A DNA stretch of 64,000 nt, taken from NCBI GenBank assembly GCA_036785325.1, contig JAXIVH010000033.1, positions 600,386-664,385 on the forward strand, in the 5' to 3' direction. A program made the translations under genes and the position numbers. Origin of the DNA: Urophycis tenuis. Taxonomy: Eukaryota > Chordata > Actinopteri > Gadiformes > Phycidae. The first letter of the stretch is position 1. Every line of letters begins with the position of its first letter. Below are positions 1 to 12,502 of this stretch, one piece after another. A model generated the notes under the pieces. The model worked only from the letters and a program-made list of their open reading frames with translations. It ran no database searches and was not told where the DNA came from.

Positions 1-456
1 GTCCAATCACAGGAGTGATAGGTAGACAGGAATGAGTCAGGGTCCAATCACAGGAGTGATCGGTGGACAGGAGTGAGTCAGGGTCCAATCACAGGAGGTG
101 ATAGGTGGACAGGAGTGAGTCAGGGTCCAATCACAGGAGTGATAGGTGGACAGGAATGAGTCAGGGTCCAATCACAGGAGTGATAGGTGAACAGGAGTGA
201 GTCAGGGTCCAATCACAGGAGTTATAGGTGGACAGGAGTGAGTCAGGGTCCAATCACAGGAGTGATAGGTGGACAGGAATGAGTCAGGGTCCAATCACAG
301 GAGTGATAGGTAGAAAGGAATGAGTCAGGGTCCAATCACAGGAGTGATAGGTGGACAGGAGTGAGTCAGGGTCCAATCACAGGAGTGATAGGTGGACAGG
401 AGTGAGTCAGGGTCCAATCACAGGAGTGATAGGTGGACAGGAATGAGTCAGGGTCC
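1..456. repeat. 41-bp minisatellite, about 11 copies, cut by window edge
   Basis: Direct reading shows a head-to-tail unit of 41 bp beginning GTCCAATCACAGGAGTGATA and ending GAGTCAGG, repeated about 11 times with only point changes (one unit gains one base near 97). The array already runs at base 1, so its true left end is outside the window. It ends at GGGTCC before unique sequence. No coding role is suggested. Confidence 0.95.
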
Positions 457-829
457 TAAATGTGAATTGTGTGGTGCAGGGGCAGTCAGCCCAGAGTGGA
501 GACATCGCAGCTCACTCCGCTGGCGGCGATGCCGTTTCTAACCAATTACACTCAAATAATTGCTCTTAAATTTTACCTGCGGCAAATGTAAACCGGCCAC
601 GTGTCCCTGAGCCGGTGACTGTGTTATGTTATTACTTTATCATCACTTGCGTTGCCGTGGCGATGAGGGGCGACACTGCTGCGGCCTCTCAGTGTTAAAG
701 GTGTGGGCGGTTCCACCGGTAGCTCAACCAGAAAACCCTCGCCCCGCCCGCCACGTGGCCCCGCCCCCCCAGGATCTGTTTAACCCCCCCTGACCCCAGC
801 CCCGGACCCCGGACCACCCAGGTAGTTCA
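457..829. other. Non-coding stretch, nothing recognised
   Basis: Mixed-composition sequence with several CpG-containing patches and C-runs around 730-810. I see no credible reading frame, splice-flanked exon or known repeat. Confidence 0.5.
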
Positions 830-830
830 G

Positions 831-1060
831 GTAGAGAGAGAGAGAGAGAGAGAATAACAAGAGAAGGAAGGTGGGAAGGAACAACAAAGGGAGGAAGGAA
901 GGAAGGAAAGAAGGAAGGAAGGAAGGAAGGAAGGAAGAAAGGGAGGAATTAGCAAGGAAAACATAAATTAGTACAGAAGGACGAATGAGAGACAGATGGA
1001 AAGAAGGAATGATAGAAAGGAGGACAGAGAGAGAGAGATAGAGGGATAGAGAGAGAGATA
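831..1060. repeat. Purine-rich low-complexity tract (GA)n / (GGAA)n
   Basis: Starts with about ten GA dinucleotides at 831-853, followed by GGAA/AAGG tetranucleotides (about 885-945) and further AGAGAG runs to about 1060. Almost entirely purine on this strand. Confidence 0.9.
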
Positions 1061-1887
1061 AACCCAGCGTGGTGGTGAATGGTTTGTAAATACCGTGACG
1101 TCAGTCTTAAGACTCAGACTCCACATCATCGAAGTCGCTCACAGGAGGCGTGGAAACCACTTTGTGTTTCTGTGTTATTCCTGACATTTCCGTGGCAACA
1201 AATCTCCAGAGCTCCAATCAGTCAGACACCCTTTGGCTTGTGGAGGCAGAGAGGAACCAGGTGGAAGCAACTCTGCTCTCCTCCAGAACGTGGAAATAAA
1301 TGAAACAGTGAATTATCTACCGACTGTGAAGAGATGTTTATTTAAAATTTCCCGGGACGACCGTATCCATCCAGTGACGTTTCCAGAGGCTCTCTAACAG
1401 CTGCAGTGCATCAGCTGCTGTTTTAAAAAGCAGGCTGCAGCTGTGCTGAGACACTCACAAATTCATATTTATAGCACAGGGAAAGGTTTCCACTCACATG
1501 CACGGGGAGTTCATCATCCATCACTATTAATTGGGTCTATATATGAAAAATATTAAAGCACAACAGGCATTTTCTGTGGCGCGGTGGCTGCCATGCTAGC
1601 CCGGTCCAGCGGCAGCGCCGAGCCCGGTCCCAAACCCAGCTGTCATCACCGCAGGGCCCGATAGATGTCCTGGGTTTCATCTGGCGCGGCCGGGCGGCCC
1701 AGGGACTGAGTCACCGCCCTCAGTGAACTTCATCCCCTCACCGGTCCAGAACACAAAGGCCCGGCCCGGGAGCCCCAGCCAGAACACACGGTTCTGATTC
1801 GTCTGACGACCTTTAGAGGGACGGGGCGTGTGTGTGTGGGGGGTGTTTTTGATGTAGCGGCTCAGGACCCTCGTTCATCTCCACCAC
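1061..1887. other. Non-coding stretch, nothing recognised
   Basis: No frame longer than about 75 codons and none with recognisable content. GC-rich patches near 1590-1780 have no identifiable gene. I cannot assign it to a repeat family. Confidence 0.5.
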
Positions 1888-2199
<312 letters not shown>

Positions 2200-2455
2200 G
2201 TTCAAAGGGTGTGTTTACCTCCTGAGGGAGGTAAGATGTTTGGCTGTGTAGATGTCTGTGACCGTGGTTCTTCCATGGGCCCGGCCGGGCCGCCACCAGG
2301 ATTAGCTTGTATTCAGTGACGCAGCAGACGCCTTCATCCAGAGCCACAGGCAGGGTTCTGGACATCGGAGAGGATCAAACGCAGTAACCTTTGGCAGCCT
2401 AGCCCTTGTTTCAAAGTTCATCATGTCAGGAGCGCAAGCACCTGCAGTGACTATG

Positions 2456-2929
2456 ATGTATGTATGTATGTATGTATGTATGTATGTATGTATGTACAGT
2501 ATGTATGTATGTATGTATGTATGTACAGTATGTATGTATGTATGTATGTGCAGTATGTATGTATGTATGTATGTATGTATGTATGTATGTACAGTATGTA
2601 TGTATGTATGTATGTATGTATGTATGTATGTATGTATGTATGTATGTGCAGTATGTATGTATGTATGTATGTATGTATGTATGTATGTACAGTATGTATG
2701 TATGTATGTATGTATGTATGTATGTATGTATGTATGTATGTATGTGCAGTATGTATGTATGTATGTATGTACAGTATGTATGTATGTATGTATGTATGTG
2801 CAGTATGTATGTATGTATGTATGTATGTATGTATGTATGTATGTATGTACAGTATGTATGTATGTATGTATGTATGTATGTATGTATGTATGTGCAGTAT
2901 GTATGTATGTATGTATGTATGTACAGTAA

Positions 2930-2960
<31 letters not shown>

Positions 2961-3045
2961 TGTGTGTATGTACAGTATGTATGTATGTATGTATGTATAG
3001 TAAGTATGTATGTATGTATGTACAGTAAGTATGTATGTATGTATG
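2456..3045. repeat. (ATGT)n microsatellite with spaced interruptions
   Basis: About 590 bp of ATGT tetranucleotide broken at irregular intervals (roughly every 20-60 bp) by ACAGT or GCAGT. The interruptions recur in nearly identical form, so blocks of repeat plus interruption have been duplicated rather than single tetramers only. All frames across it read Met-Tyr-Val-Cys or His-Thr-Tyr-Ile and are not genes. Confidence 0.97.
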
Positions 3046-4119
3046 GTGAAATAGGCCTCATAATACCTGGTTATTTGGCTGGTTGTCTGAGTGACAAAGC
3101 TGTGAGAGCCGTTCTGAAGCCAGCCACCACCGCGTGACATAAAGAGGTGTAGCTATATTCTAAAGTCACTTGTTAAGGTCAATGACAGTGATAAAAGATT
3201 CTGTGCGGTTAGCGGCAGGACAGAACCAGCTATCGGAACGGGAAGCCATTTCACACTCTGATTGGTCGGCTGCTTGGACAGGAAGCAGGTGGCTGGCCGT
3301 TAATTTCATCTGCTCCTTTTCAGGATTGTTGGCTTTAATGAAGTGACTTCATTACAAGGTTACCGGCCAGCCTTCACTCATTAAGAGTTATTGGTGACAC
3401 CATTAGCCAAAACACAAAAGACATCAACAAGCAAATATAGATAGTGTATAAAGGTGTCCAGTGTATTCAATTTCATTAAGCAAACACCATGCTGCATTTT
3501 AGTGCGTAGTCAAACTCACATATTGTCAGAGCCTGATTGAAATTGCTAATTTACAAAAGCTTTCATTATTGTTTTTGATGATTCATTTCATACAACAGAT
3601 GAAATTAAATGTTATCATCACAGAGATTAGTACATTCCTAAAAGTGGACTTCAAATGGCTGTGGTGAAGTTCTCATTTAACTTTGACAGTGTTATCACAT
3701 CTAACAGATAACAATGGCTATAATAATAATAATATGTCTGATCATTTGTTTTGGTATGGGCTGACGTTTGGAACCAGGAATTGGAACAACACCCATTCAG
3801 AAGCAGAATGATGCAAATATGAAACATAAGTTCATAACGAGTGCTCGACTACAAGTTTAATGGCATGGGATGCATAATTTGTGCAATACTAAATATCATG
3901 ATGAAACTCAGGCTCCAGTCTCTGACAGAGCGTGTCTCCAAAGTCCACGTTGTTATTGCCACTGGATACTCCAAGGCACCAGACATTACATTACACCCAA
4001 TTTATGCCAAGTGATTTAGTTATAAATAAACACTGTTTAATGACAACACAGTGCAGCGAGCCACTGAGCGGCGGCCATCTTGCAGAGCAAAGTGTGCTTT
4101 CTAAAGTAAAGAGGACCTG
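3046..4119. other. AT-rich non-coding stretch
   Basis: Unique-looking AT-rich sequence. No frame with recognisable content, no tRNA and no identifiable transposon end. Confidence 0.5.
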
Positions 4120-4812
4120 AGTCAGGGCTGGACACCTGGGAGAGGGGTGGATGATGAGAACAGGGCTGAACACCTGAGGGGTGGATGATGAGAACAGGGC
4201 TGGAGCCCTAGGAGAGGGGTGGATGATGAGAACAGGGCTGAACACCTGAGGGGTGGATGATGAGAACAGGGCTGGACACCTGAGAGAGGGGTGGATGATG
4301 AGAACAGGGCTGAACACCTGAGGGGTGGATGATGAGAACAGGGCTGAACACCTGGGAGAGGGGTGGATGATGAGAACAGGGCTGGACACCTGAGGGATGG
4401 ATGATGAGAACAGGGCTGGAGCCCTAGGAGAGGGGTGGATGATGAGAACAGGGCTGAACACCTGAGGGGTGGATGATGAGAACAGGGCTGAACACCTGAG
4501 GGGTGGATGATGAGAACAGGGCTGAACACCTGAGGGGTGGATGATGAGAACAGGGCTGGAGCCCTGGGAGAGGGGTGGATGATGAGAACAGGGCTGGAGA
4601 CCTGAGGGGTGGATGATGAGAACAGGGCTGAACACCTGGGAGAGGGGTGGATGATGAGAACAGGGCTGGACACCTGAGGGGTGGATGATGAGAACAGGGC
4701 TGGACACCTGGGAGAGGGGTGGATGATGAGAACAGGGCTGGACACCTGAGGGGTGGATGATGAGAACAGGGCTGAACACCTGGGAGAGGGGTGGATGATG
4801 AGAACAGGGCTG
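4120..4812. repeat. 34/38-bp minisatellite, about 19 copies
   Basis: Units contain GGATGATGAGAACAGGGCTG followed by either ACACCTGAGGGGT (34 bp) or a 4-bp longer version with GGGAGAGGGGT (38 bp). Short and long versions often alternate, giving a 72-bp dimer. The unit lacks stops on the minus strand, so several long but meaningless minus-strand frames cross it. Confidence 0.95.
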
Positions 4813-4815
4813 ACC

Positions 4816-5425
4816 ACACGGCCCCGCCCTCTTCAGCCTCCGTCCTGCCTGGGCCTGCCAGTGGAGGGAGGACTGCGGGGTGTGGCTTCACCGCGGGCCA
4901 GAGGACACCGTGTGTTATGGCTAAAGTTTTGCCACCAGGTTGAGGCAGAGGGTTACCGACACACTTTCCAGGTAAGTACGCACGGAGAGTGGAATTCCGA
5001 AGTTTGAATATTTATTCCAACAGTCTGGTTGACTTTCAGTAAGTGCAATTGAAGGATGATAGGACGCGATAAACAAATAATATACAAGTAGTCCAGGATG
5101 TGAGACGTAACGCTTATGCGGTCAAAAAACTCTTCCTACTCTGCCATCTAACCTGCCCTCCTCTCGGTCAATGGACTAATTAAAGTCTACACACTCGCGC
5201 CACAGAGGCACGTCAAGATTAGAGGGCATGGTTACGTTACTACATTCACAGGTAAGTATCAACTAAATATAAGGCAAGCACATACAAACATCCTTATGTC
5301 AAATACTATCAGATCACATTAAATAACTTACAAATAATAAAGATTTAGAGAGTAACTAAAGTTTTCTAAGACAAAATGCAAAATGCCTTATTATGACTTC
5401 TACACCGTGAGTGCGACTCCCAGCG
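4816..5425. other. Non-coding stretch, nothing recognised
   Basis: No recognisable protein or repeat. Short GGTAAGTA sequences near 4971 and 5251 resemble donor splice sites, but no matching coding exon can be seen. Confidence 0.4.
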
Positions 5426-5447
5426 CCCCCCCCCCCCCCCCCCCCCC
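5426..5447. repeat. C22 homopolymer
   Basis: Twenty-two consecutive C residues. A run this long is prone to length error in sequencing and can form unusual secondary structure on the G strand. Confidence 0.97.
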
Positions 5448-5865
5448 GTCAAACCAAATGAGAGCCATCGTCTGCCGATATTAAACTGGGCCGCGGCGAG
5501 TTGATGGGAGTAAGATGACGGGGGAGGACACAGAATCTAATTAGTCCCTGCCTGTAATTATGTGTGTCGTTGTGTTTGTGCCCCTGGTGGGCGGGGCTCG
5601 CCGGCCCCACGACAGATGAGGTTCCCGGCGCGGCGGCGTGCTCCCCGCGGCGGCGTGCTCCCCGCGGCCAGGCTCAGAGCGCCACGCCGCACAGGAAGTC
5701 CTCGCATTGTGTGCGCTTTTTAATGTGTTCCCCCCCCCCCCCTCACCCCCCACACACCCACCACATCGCTACCTCGTTATCACCGGCCTGTGCTTCGTCT
5801 TATTGGGGAGGAAATTCTAATTTATTTATAGTATGACTGCAATTGAAATACAACAATTTCAGATA
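5448..5865. other. GC-rich non-coding stretch with a 17-bp tandem duplication
   Basis: At about 5627-5662 a 17-bp segment containing GGCGGCGTGCTCCCCGC is present twice head-to-tail. A C-rich run lies at about 5731-5742. No gene recognised. Confidence 0.5.
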
Positions 5866-5936
5866 GCACACACACACACACACACACACACACGCAAGCA
5901 CATGCACACACACACACACACACATACACACACAAA
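5866..5936. repeat. (CA)n microsatellite
   Basis: Two CA runs separated by GCAAGCACATG, about 70 bp in all. Confidence 0.95.
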
Positions 5937-6830
5937 CAATGGAATAACTGTCCTAAATATTACCATATCCACAATGACTGCGGAGTGACAGACTTTTATT
6001 TTGTACCATGTTATTTCGGCGGGTCGACTATCAGTTTGTGTTTTCAGCAGAACAACGAACAACAAACAACTCAAGGTGAGAATCATACATCACCTGAATT
6101 CACAAACTTTTCCTTTATCACGCGTCCTCCTTCACAACGCCCCACAGGATAGACAAGTCTAGCAGGAACCCAGGAACACCAAGCGGTGTAAATCCCCTCA
6201 CACCGTGACAACAGGACTTTGTATTGACATTTACGTAAAAGCGACATTATAAATAATTCAATTCATTTTGGGTGAAATTGGATGCCGTTACAAAGCCTTT
6301 CTTGTGCTCTGAAACCTTTTCTATGCTAATCCCTCTGTTGTTCGTGCAGTCACAGAGAGCTGTCTTAAAGCATGTATCTTGTGATTACTACAGTCATTTA
6401 AATGCTTCAACATAAACAACCACAAAAGCAAAAGCAGACAAACCATAGTGCCACACATCAGGGCCTAAAAGTGTTTGTATTTGTGTGAAAATTAAACAAC
6501 TAAAGTAGTTTGTTTTTTTTACAATTCAACAAAACGACAAGGACGAGAAAGAAGCAGACTTCAGTGAAAGTTTCAACTTGAATCAACGACAGAGAGCCAA
6601 GAAGTATACATGACCCTAGCAAACACATTTAGCATTGTTACAAACGTTCCCTTTCAACAGCCTCACCAGTTCTCCAGCATCGTGAACATAGACCCGGCTG
6701 CAGTCTAAATAACACAAAATCCATGTGCCACAGAATCACCTCAAATCCAAGCACACGTACAACCCTGGTTGCCACACTTAATCTTTCCCGTTGTCAACAT
6801 TGCCTCATTTAAAATGTACCGTCAGGTGAC
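5937..6830. other. AT-rich non-coding stretch
   Basis: No recognisable frame, RNA gene or mobile element. Confidence 0.5.
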
Positions 6831-6873
6831 AAACACACACACACACTCACACTCACACACACAGACGCACACA
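6831..6873. repeat. Short (CA)n microsatellite
   Basis: About 40 bp of ACACAC interrupted by CTCACACTCAC. Confidence 0.9.
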
Positions 6874-7679
6874 TGAGTTCACCGGCCAATGATACGTGAC
6901 GTAATGTTGTCACAACAGGCACAGGGACTGGGAAATCGCCCGTACAGCTTCCTCACGGTCTAAGCCTGCTCCCGGGACAATGCATCCTCTGAGCAGCTTA
7001 ATGTGGCAAAGACTGCTGCTCCCGCACCACAATAGCTCTGTCAATAGCACAATATTTCCATATAAATGGTGTGCTGTGGCATTTACAACATTATGAAGTT
7101 AGAATGGCAGAGGAAACAAAGGGGAGGAGAGAGCTGAATCAGGACGGTGCAGAACCCAGAAGGTGCCAGAAGGTTTCTCACACACTGTGTTGTCTGGAGG
7201 TTCAGCTGGCCTTGGAATAGATTAAAATGTTATTCAAATAGCAGCATTAAACAAAAGGATTAGAAATAATTACAAGTCGACATCAATTAACCTTTGTTTT
7301 TTCTCAAATGAGATATCAAGTCAAAAGTGTATTCGATCAAAAGTGCGTACCTTTTTACAAGCACGAGAATTCAGGGTGTCGTACATGCCCTTCAAACACG
7401 GGAAGGCAAAGAGATTAAAATCTTTATGTCTGACAAACGTCTACTTTATGGATTCATGACCGCGGCCCAGGAGGTGACAACCACTTGGCATCCAAAGTCA
7501 TCTTCAGGGGAAGGCAGCGAATTAATGAAACTCTAGTTGTAAAAGTTTGCGAGTCGGATGAAGGGGTGGTCATATTTTTCCAGCAAGCCATAAGTCTTAG
7601 AGGGTTCATATTGACATTCCTTCAGTGGGCCTCAAATCATTTCTTTCTTTTGATGAAATGAATTACGGGCAGGAATTGG
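6874..7679. other. Non-coding stretch, nothing recognised
   Basis: The longest frame (69 codons near 7330) has no recognisable content. No repeat family identified. Confidence 0.45.
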
Positions 7680-7829
7680 GGTGGCAGTAGCTCAGTGGGT
7701 AGAGCGGGTCGTCCATTAACCGGAGGGTCGGCGGTTCGATCCCCACTTCCCAACTGTTCAAGTGTCGAACCCCACAAATGTAAAGTCGCTTTGGACAAAA
7801 GCGCTTATTAAATGTAAAATGTAAATTAC
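7680..7829 (+). mobile_element. tRNA-derived SINE with HpaI/LINE-type 3' tail
   Basis: The head GGCAGTAGCTCAGTGGGTAG carries a tRNA-type A box, and GGTTCGATCCC supplies the B box about 40 bp later. The 3' part contains GTCGCTTTGGACAAAAGCG, a tail shared by many fish SINEs and their partner LINEs, ending in an ATGTAAA-type short repeat. This tail differs from that of the SINEs in the 15-58 kb satellite, so it is a related head joined to a different tail. The family name is not certain. Confidence 0.8.
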
Positions 7830-8440
7830 GTAAATGAAGTGTGTGTTGTCAGCCGACTGCTCCAGAAGTCCTGTAGAAGACCACAGCAGCTCAATGCCAG
7901 TGTAGACTCTGAGCTCTACATGTCAAACGCTTACAAATAAATTCAAAGAAAACCTTCCTTGGCTGTGAAGTCTGATTTCAACGGACATCCCCACACCGAC
8001 TGCATGTGGCGTCCAAAAAGCCAAGAGCAGATCCTAAAAACACAACTAAAAACATCCTCAGGAGAAAGATAGCAGGCAGTGGCAGCCTGTCAACAAGGGT
8101 GGATCAGCGATGATTCAGACATGGCAGGAATGGAGCTGTGAAAGCCTGTGGGCTTGGGGTAGCCTTTGGAGACGGGTGTCCACTAAGTGAGGCTGCAGCA
8201 GAGTGTTCTCCCTCCCCGATACACTGGTCAGAGGAATTCATATCAAAACCAACAGACGGACTGAATCAGATATCCCCAGCACTCAAACGCTGCCTGCAGG
8301 CTCCAGGCTTGTCGGCGAAGAAGTCGAAAAAGAAAGTGAAAGAAAATGCCCCGCCCCCTCACACTTACATGTTGTTTTACATTATGTTGTTTTCATGATT
8401 TGACTCAGAATAAAATCATTTTCGTCCAGGAATAATTTCC
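7830..8440. other. Stretch without an assignable gene
   Basis: An 86-codon frame at 8138-8398 with a lysine-rich C-terminus is open, but I recognise neither it nor its surroundings. It could be an orphan exon or chance. Confidence 0.4.
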
Positions 8441-8523
8441 TGAATAGCACAACACTGCACTATTGCACTACTGCACACTGTCACTTATTATCTCTGTACT
8501 ACCTCCACTACTCCATCTGTTTA
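8441..8523 (+). mobile_element. Possible LINE 3'-UTR remnant left of the PLE
   Basis: The sequence is rich in GCACTATTGCACTACTGCAC-like motifs, which resemble the 3' UTR of the LINE tail found on the other side of the PLE (13286-13620). I infer that the PLE landed inside one LINE 3' end, leaving this piece on the left. The match is by style, not long identity. Confidence 0.3.
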
Positions 8524-8905
8524 TTAGAATCACAAGAATAGATCTGTTCCGGTTCTATTGGAACCTACACCTCAAGACGTGGCATTGTTACAACTCGGGG
8601 CCGAGGCCTACACAGACTTCTCCTGACACTACTGACTCTGTTCACATCGACTCTGAAACGGCTGTTGATTCTCTGCCTTCCTTTAGGCCCAAATCTCGTT
8701 TTTCTCCTATGGTATCCAACCCTTGCTTAGTCGCCTTCACTAAGAAGGTAGATTTTGAAATTAGTAAACTATTTGATAGCACTCCTAAGTTCAGTTCTAA
8801 ACACAACCTTACTCATAGAGAGCGCAAGGCTTTAGAGAAACTGTCAAAGAATAATGACATTATAATCCGACCAGCGGATAAAGGCGGAGCCATGGTAGTT
8901 AAGAC
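8524..8905 (+). pseudogene. PLE RT N-terminal fragment
   Basis: The frame reads through FRFYWNLHLKTWH to IIRPADKGGAMVV, the conserved region before the RT fingers in PLEs. Near 8905 the homology continues in another frame, so a small indel has occurred. The upstream start is missing; the frame continues leftward into probable LINE sequence. Confidence 0.8.
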
Positions 8906-11697
8906 CTTTATATTAACGAGGCTATGCGCCAACTTGAATCTAAATATTATGAGAAACTCTCTAGGAATCCCATAACTGAGATGACTTCACAATTCCATAA
9001 CATCCTCCGTGATGCTAGGGATATCAATTGGATCAGTGAGGATGAGTTTAAATATCTATTGGTCGGGCATCCTAAACTGGTTGCTTTTTACTTGCTGCCT
9101 AAAATACATAAGCAGCCTTTTGATAACCCTCCGGGGCGACCGATCATATCCGGCAATGGTACCTTTACTGAACCGGCCTCTAAGTTTATTGACTCATTGA
9201 TTAGGCCCTTTGTTAAAACCTTCTTTATCGAAGACACTACAGATGTGCTTAATAGTTTGTCTACGCTTTCTAACCTACAATCTCATTACTTAGTCACCAT
9301 GGACGTGGAAAGTTTATATACTAATATTGACCACGAGGAAGGGCTTTTTGCCCTACAACATTTCCTCTCCAATAGGGGTGAGGCTCCCACTGAGTTTATA
9401 TTACAAGTGACCAGATGGATCCTGTATAATAATGTATTCATGTTTACAGATGGGGTATATAATGTGACCAGATGGATTCGGTATAATAATGTATTCATGT
9501 TTACAGATGGGGTATATAATGTGACCAGATGGATTCGGTATAATAATGTATTCATGTTTACAGATGCGGTATATAATGTGACCAGATGGATTCGGTATAA
9601 TAATGTATTCATGTTTACAGATGGGGTATATAATGTGACCAGATGGATTCGGTATAATAATGTATTCATGTTTACAGATGGGGTATATAATGTGACCAGA
9701 TGGATCCGGTATAATAATGTATTCATGTTTACAGATGGGGTATATAATGTGACCAGATGGATCCTGTATAATAATGTATTCATGTTTACAGATGGGGTAT
9801 ATAATGTGACCAGATGGATCCTGTATAATAATGTATTCATGTTTACAGATGGGGTATTTAATGTGACCAGATGGATCCTGTATAATAATGTATTCATGTT
9901 TACAGATGGGGTATATAATGTGACCAGATGGATCCGGTATAATAATGTATTCATGTTTACAGATGGGGTATATAATGTGACCAGATGGATCCGGTATAAT
10001 AATGTATTCATGTTTACAGATGGGGTATATAATGTGACCAGATGGATCCTGTATAATAATGTATTCATGTTTACAGATGGGGTATATAATGTGAAAAGAT
10101 GGATCCTTTATAATAATGTATTCATGTTTACAGATGGGGTATATAATGTGACCAGATGGATCCTGTATAATAATGTATTCATGTTTACAGATGGGGTATA
10201 TAATGTGACCAGATGGATCCGGTATAATAATGTATTCATGTTTACAGATGGGGTATATAATGTGACCAGATGGATCCTGTATAATAATGTATTCATGTTT
10301 ACAGATGGGGTATATAATGTGAAAAGATGGATCCTTTATAATAATGTATTCATGTTTACAGATGGGGTATATAATGTGACCAGATGGATCCTGTATAATA
10401 ATGTATTCATGTTTACAGATGGGGTATATAATGTGACCAGATGGATCCTGTATAATAATGTATTCATGTTTACAGATGGGGTATATAATGTGACCAGATG
10501 GATCCGGTATAATAATGTATTCATGTTTACAGATGGGGTATATAATGTGACCAGATGGATCCTGTATAATAATGTATTCATGTTCACAGATGGGGTATAT
10601 AATGTGACCAGATGGATCCTGTATAATAATGTATTCATGTTTACAGATGGGGTATATAATGTGACCAGAAGGATCCTGTATAATAATGTATTCATGTTTA
10701 CAGATGGGGTATATAATGTGACCAGATGGATCCCGTATAATAATGTATTCATGTTTACAGATGGGGTATATAATGTGACCAGATGGATCCCGTATAATAA
10801 TGTATTCATGTTTACAGATGGGGTATATAATGTGACCAGATGGATCCCGTATAATAATGTATTCATGTTTACAGATGGGGTATATAATGTGACCAGATGG
10901 ATCCCGTATAATAATGTATTCATGTTTACAGATGGGGTATATAATGTGACCAGATCGATCCTGTATAATAATGTATTCATGTTTACAGATGAGGTATATA
11001 ATGTGACCAGATGGATCCTGTATAATAATGTATTCATGTTTACAGATGGGGTATATAATGTGACCAGATGGATCCTGTATAATAATGTATTCATGTTTAC
11101 AGATGGGGTATATAATGTGACCAGATGGATCCTGTATAATAATGTATTCATGTTTACAGATGGGGTATATAATGTGACCAGATGGATCCTGTATAATAAT
11201 GTATTCATGTTTACAGATGGGGTATATAATGTGACCAGATGGATCCTGTATAATAATGTATTCATGTTTACAGATGGGGTATATAATGTGACCAGATGGA
11301 TCCTGTATAATAATGTATTCATGTTTACAGATGGGGTATATAATGTGACCAGATGGATCCTGTATAATAATGTATTCATGTTTACAGATGGGGTATATAA
11401 TGTGACCAGATGGATCCTGTATAATAATGTATTCATGTTTACAGATGGGGTATATAATGTGACCAGATGGATCCTGTATAATAATGTATTCATGTTTACA
11501 GATGGGGTATATAATGTGACCAGATGGATCCTGTATAATAATGTATTCATGTTTACAGATGGGGTATATAATGTGAACAGATGGATCCTGTATAATAATG
11601 TATTCATGTTTACAGATGGGGTATATAATGTGACCAGATGGATCCTGTATAATAATGTATTCATGTTTACAGATGGGGTATATAAACAATGTATGGG
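8906..11697 (+). pseudogene. PLE RT core with 40-fold internal repeat
   Basis: This open frame of about 950 codons begins with MRQLESKYYEKLSRNP and contains the RT fingers (LVAFYLLPKIHKQP, GRPIISGNGTF) and motif A with the first catalytic Asp (MDVESLYTNID). It then runs through about 40 copies of a 19-residue unit (YNNVFMFTDGVYNVTRWIL and variants) before reaching YKQCMGV, the start of motif B. An ordinary PLE would have one copy of this segment. About 740 extra residues therefore separate motif A from motifs B and C, which should abolish a normal palm fold. The frame is lost just after the array, at about 11697. Confidence 0.85.
9407..11686 (+). repeat. 57-bp coding minisatellite inside the PLE RT, about 40 copies
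   Basis: The unit starts GTGACCAGATGGATCCTG and ends GGGGTATATAAT; 57 bp is 19 codons, so all copies stay in frame. Divergence is only a few bases: the codon after TGGAT(C/T) varies between Leu, Arg and Pro types, two units carry AAAAG in place of ACCAG (10093 and 10321), and single changes occur elsewhere. Identical variants are clustered (Arg type early, Pro type at about 10720-10920, Leu type late), showing regional duplication. Both strands are open because of the unit, not because of selection. Confidence 0.97.
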
Positions 11698-11891
11698 GGT
11701 TCCTGGGCGCTTGCTTCTCCCTGAATCATGCATGTTTATACCTCGGACTTTGGGAGGAAATGCATGTATTGAGTCCGACTAATCCCTGGCATCAATGTAT
11801 TACCTGGTATGGCCGCTATATTGATGATCTGTTCATTATTTTTGATGGTACTGTAACCCAACTGCTTGCTTTCCATGAATATTTGAATTAA
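11697..11891 (+). pseudogene. PLE RT motif B-C fragment
   Basis: In a frame shifted relative to the array, the sequence reads GACFSLNHACLYLGLWEE and then YGRYIDDLFIIFDG. YIDD (11817-11828) is the RT catalytic motif C. A stop occurs at about 11889, after FHEYLN. Confidence 0.85.
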
Positions 11892-11939
11892 TCAAATCCC
11901 AACATACGATTATCTATTGAATATTCCCAGGAATCTATT

Positions 11940-12502
11940 GATTTGACTTATTAGACTCTATTAGACTTGACCATTACTAAGGATGTAGAAGGTAGTTTGC
12001 ATACTACAATATTCAGAAAAAAGACGTCACAAAACTTCCTCTTGAGAGGGGATTCTTTCCACCCTCCCCACCTGGTGGATAATATCCCCTTCGGCCAATT
12101 TCAACGGCTACGCCGTATTTGTGACACCGATATTGTTTTTGAGCAACAGTCTAACGATATGTCTGCACGCTTCTTGGACAGAGCATATAAGCCTGAGGTG
12201 TGTCCAGAGCGCGTAACAAGACCTGTGCGCTGAACCGGGCTGATTTACTTATTAAGGATAGACGTAAACGGCGCACTACTTCTGATTCACAGCCTTACTT
12301 TATTACCCAATACAGCACAGCAGCTCGACACATTAAGCACATTATTAGGAATAATTGGGCCATTATTGATAGTGACCCCTCACTCAGACAAGTTTTCCCT
12401 GACGCACCTATGGACTCTTTTAGGCGTGCCCCCACAATACGGGACCGGCTTGTGCACAGTTACCTTCCTCCGGACAAGAAGGAGACCTGGCTGAGGAGAT
12501 GA
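11940..12502 (+). pseudogene. PLE RT thumb and linker fragments
   Basis: LTITKDVEGSLHTTIFRK, GDSFHPPHLVDNIPFGQF and LRRICDTD match the segment after motif C in PLEs. A frameshift near 12215 moves homology into a second frame (DLLIKDRRKRRTTSD through PTIRDRLVHSYL). A TGA at about 12500 separates this from the endonuclease part in the same frame. Confidence 0.8.

Noticed and set aside
2423..3140. Met-Tyr-Val-Cys and His-Thr-Tyr-Ile frames of up to 229 codons
   Set aside because: Simple translation of the ATGT repeat on both strands.
3991..4891. Minus-strand Pro/His/Ser repeat frames of 155-262 codons
   Set aside because: Translation of the 34/38-bp minisatellite in three frames; no conserved domain and no start context.
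8138..8398. Possible host exon with a lysine-rich end
   Set aside because: No recognisable domain, no convincing splice sites and no neighbouring exons; left unassigned.
9401..11689. Minus-strand 762-codon repeat frame opposite the PLE
   Set aside because: The real RT motifs are on the plus strand; the minus frame exists only because the 57-bp unit is stop-free on both strands.
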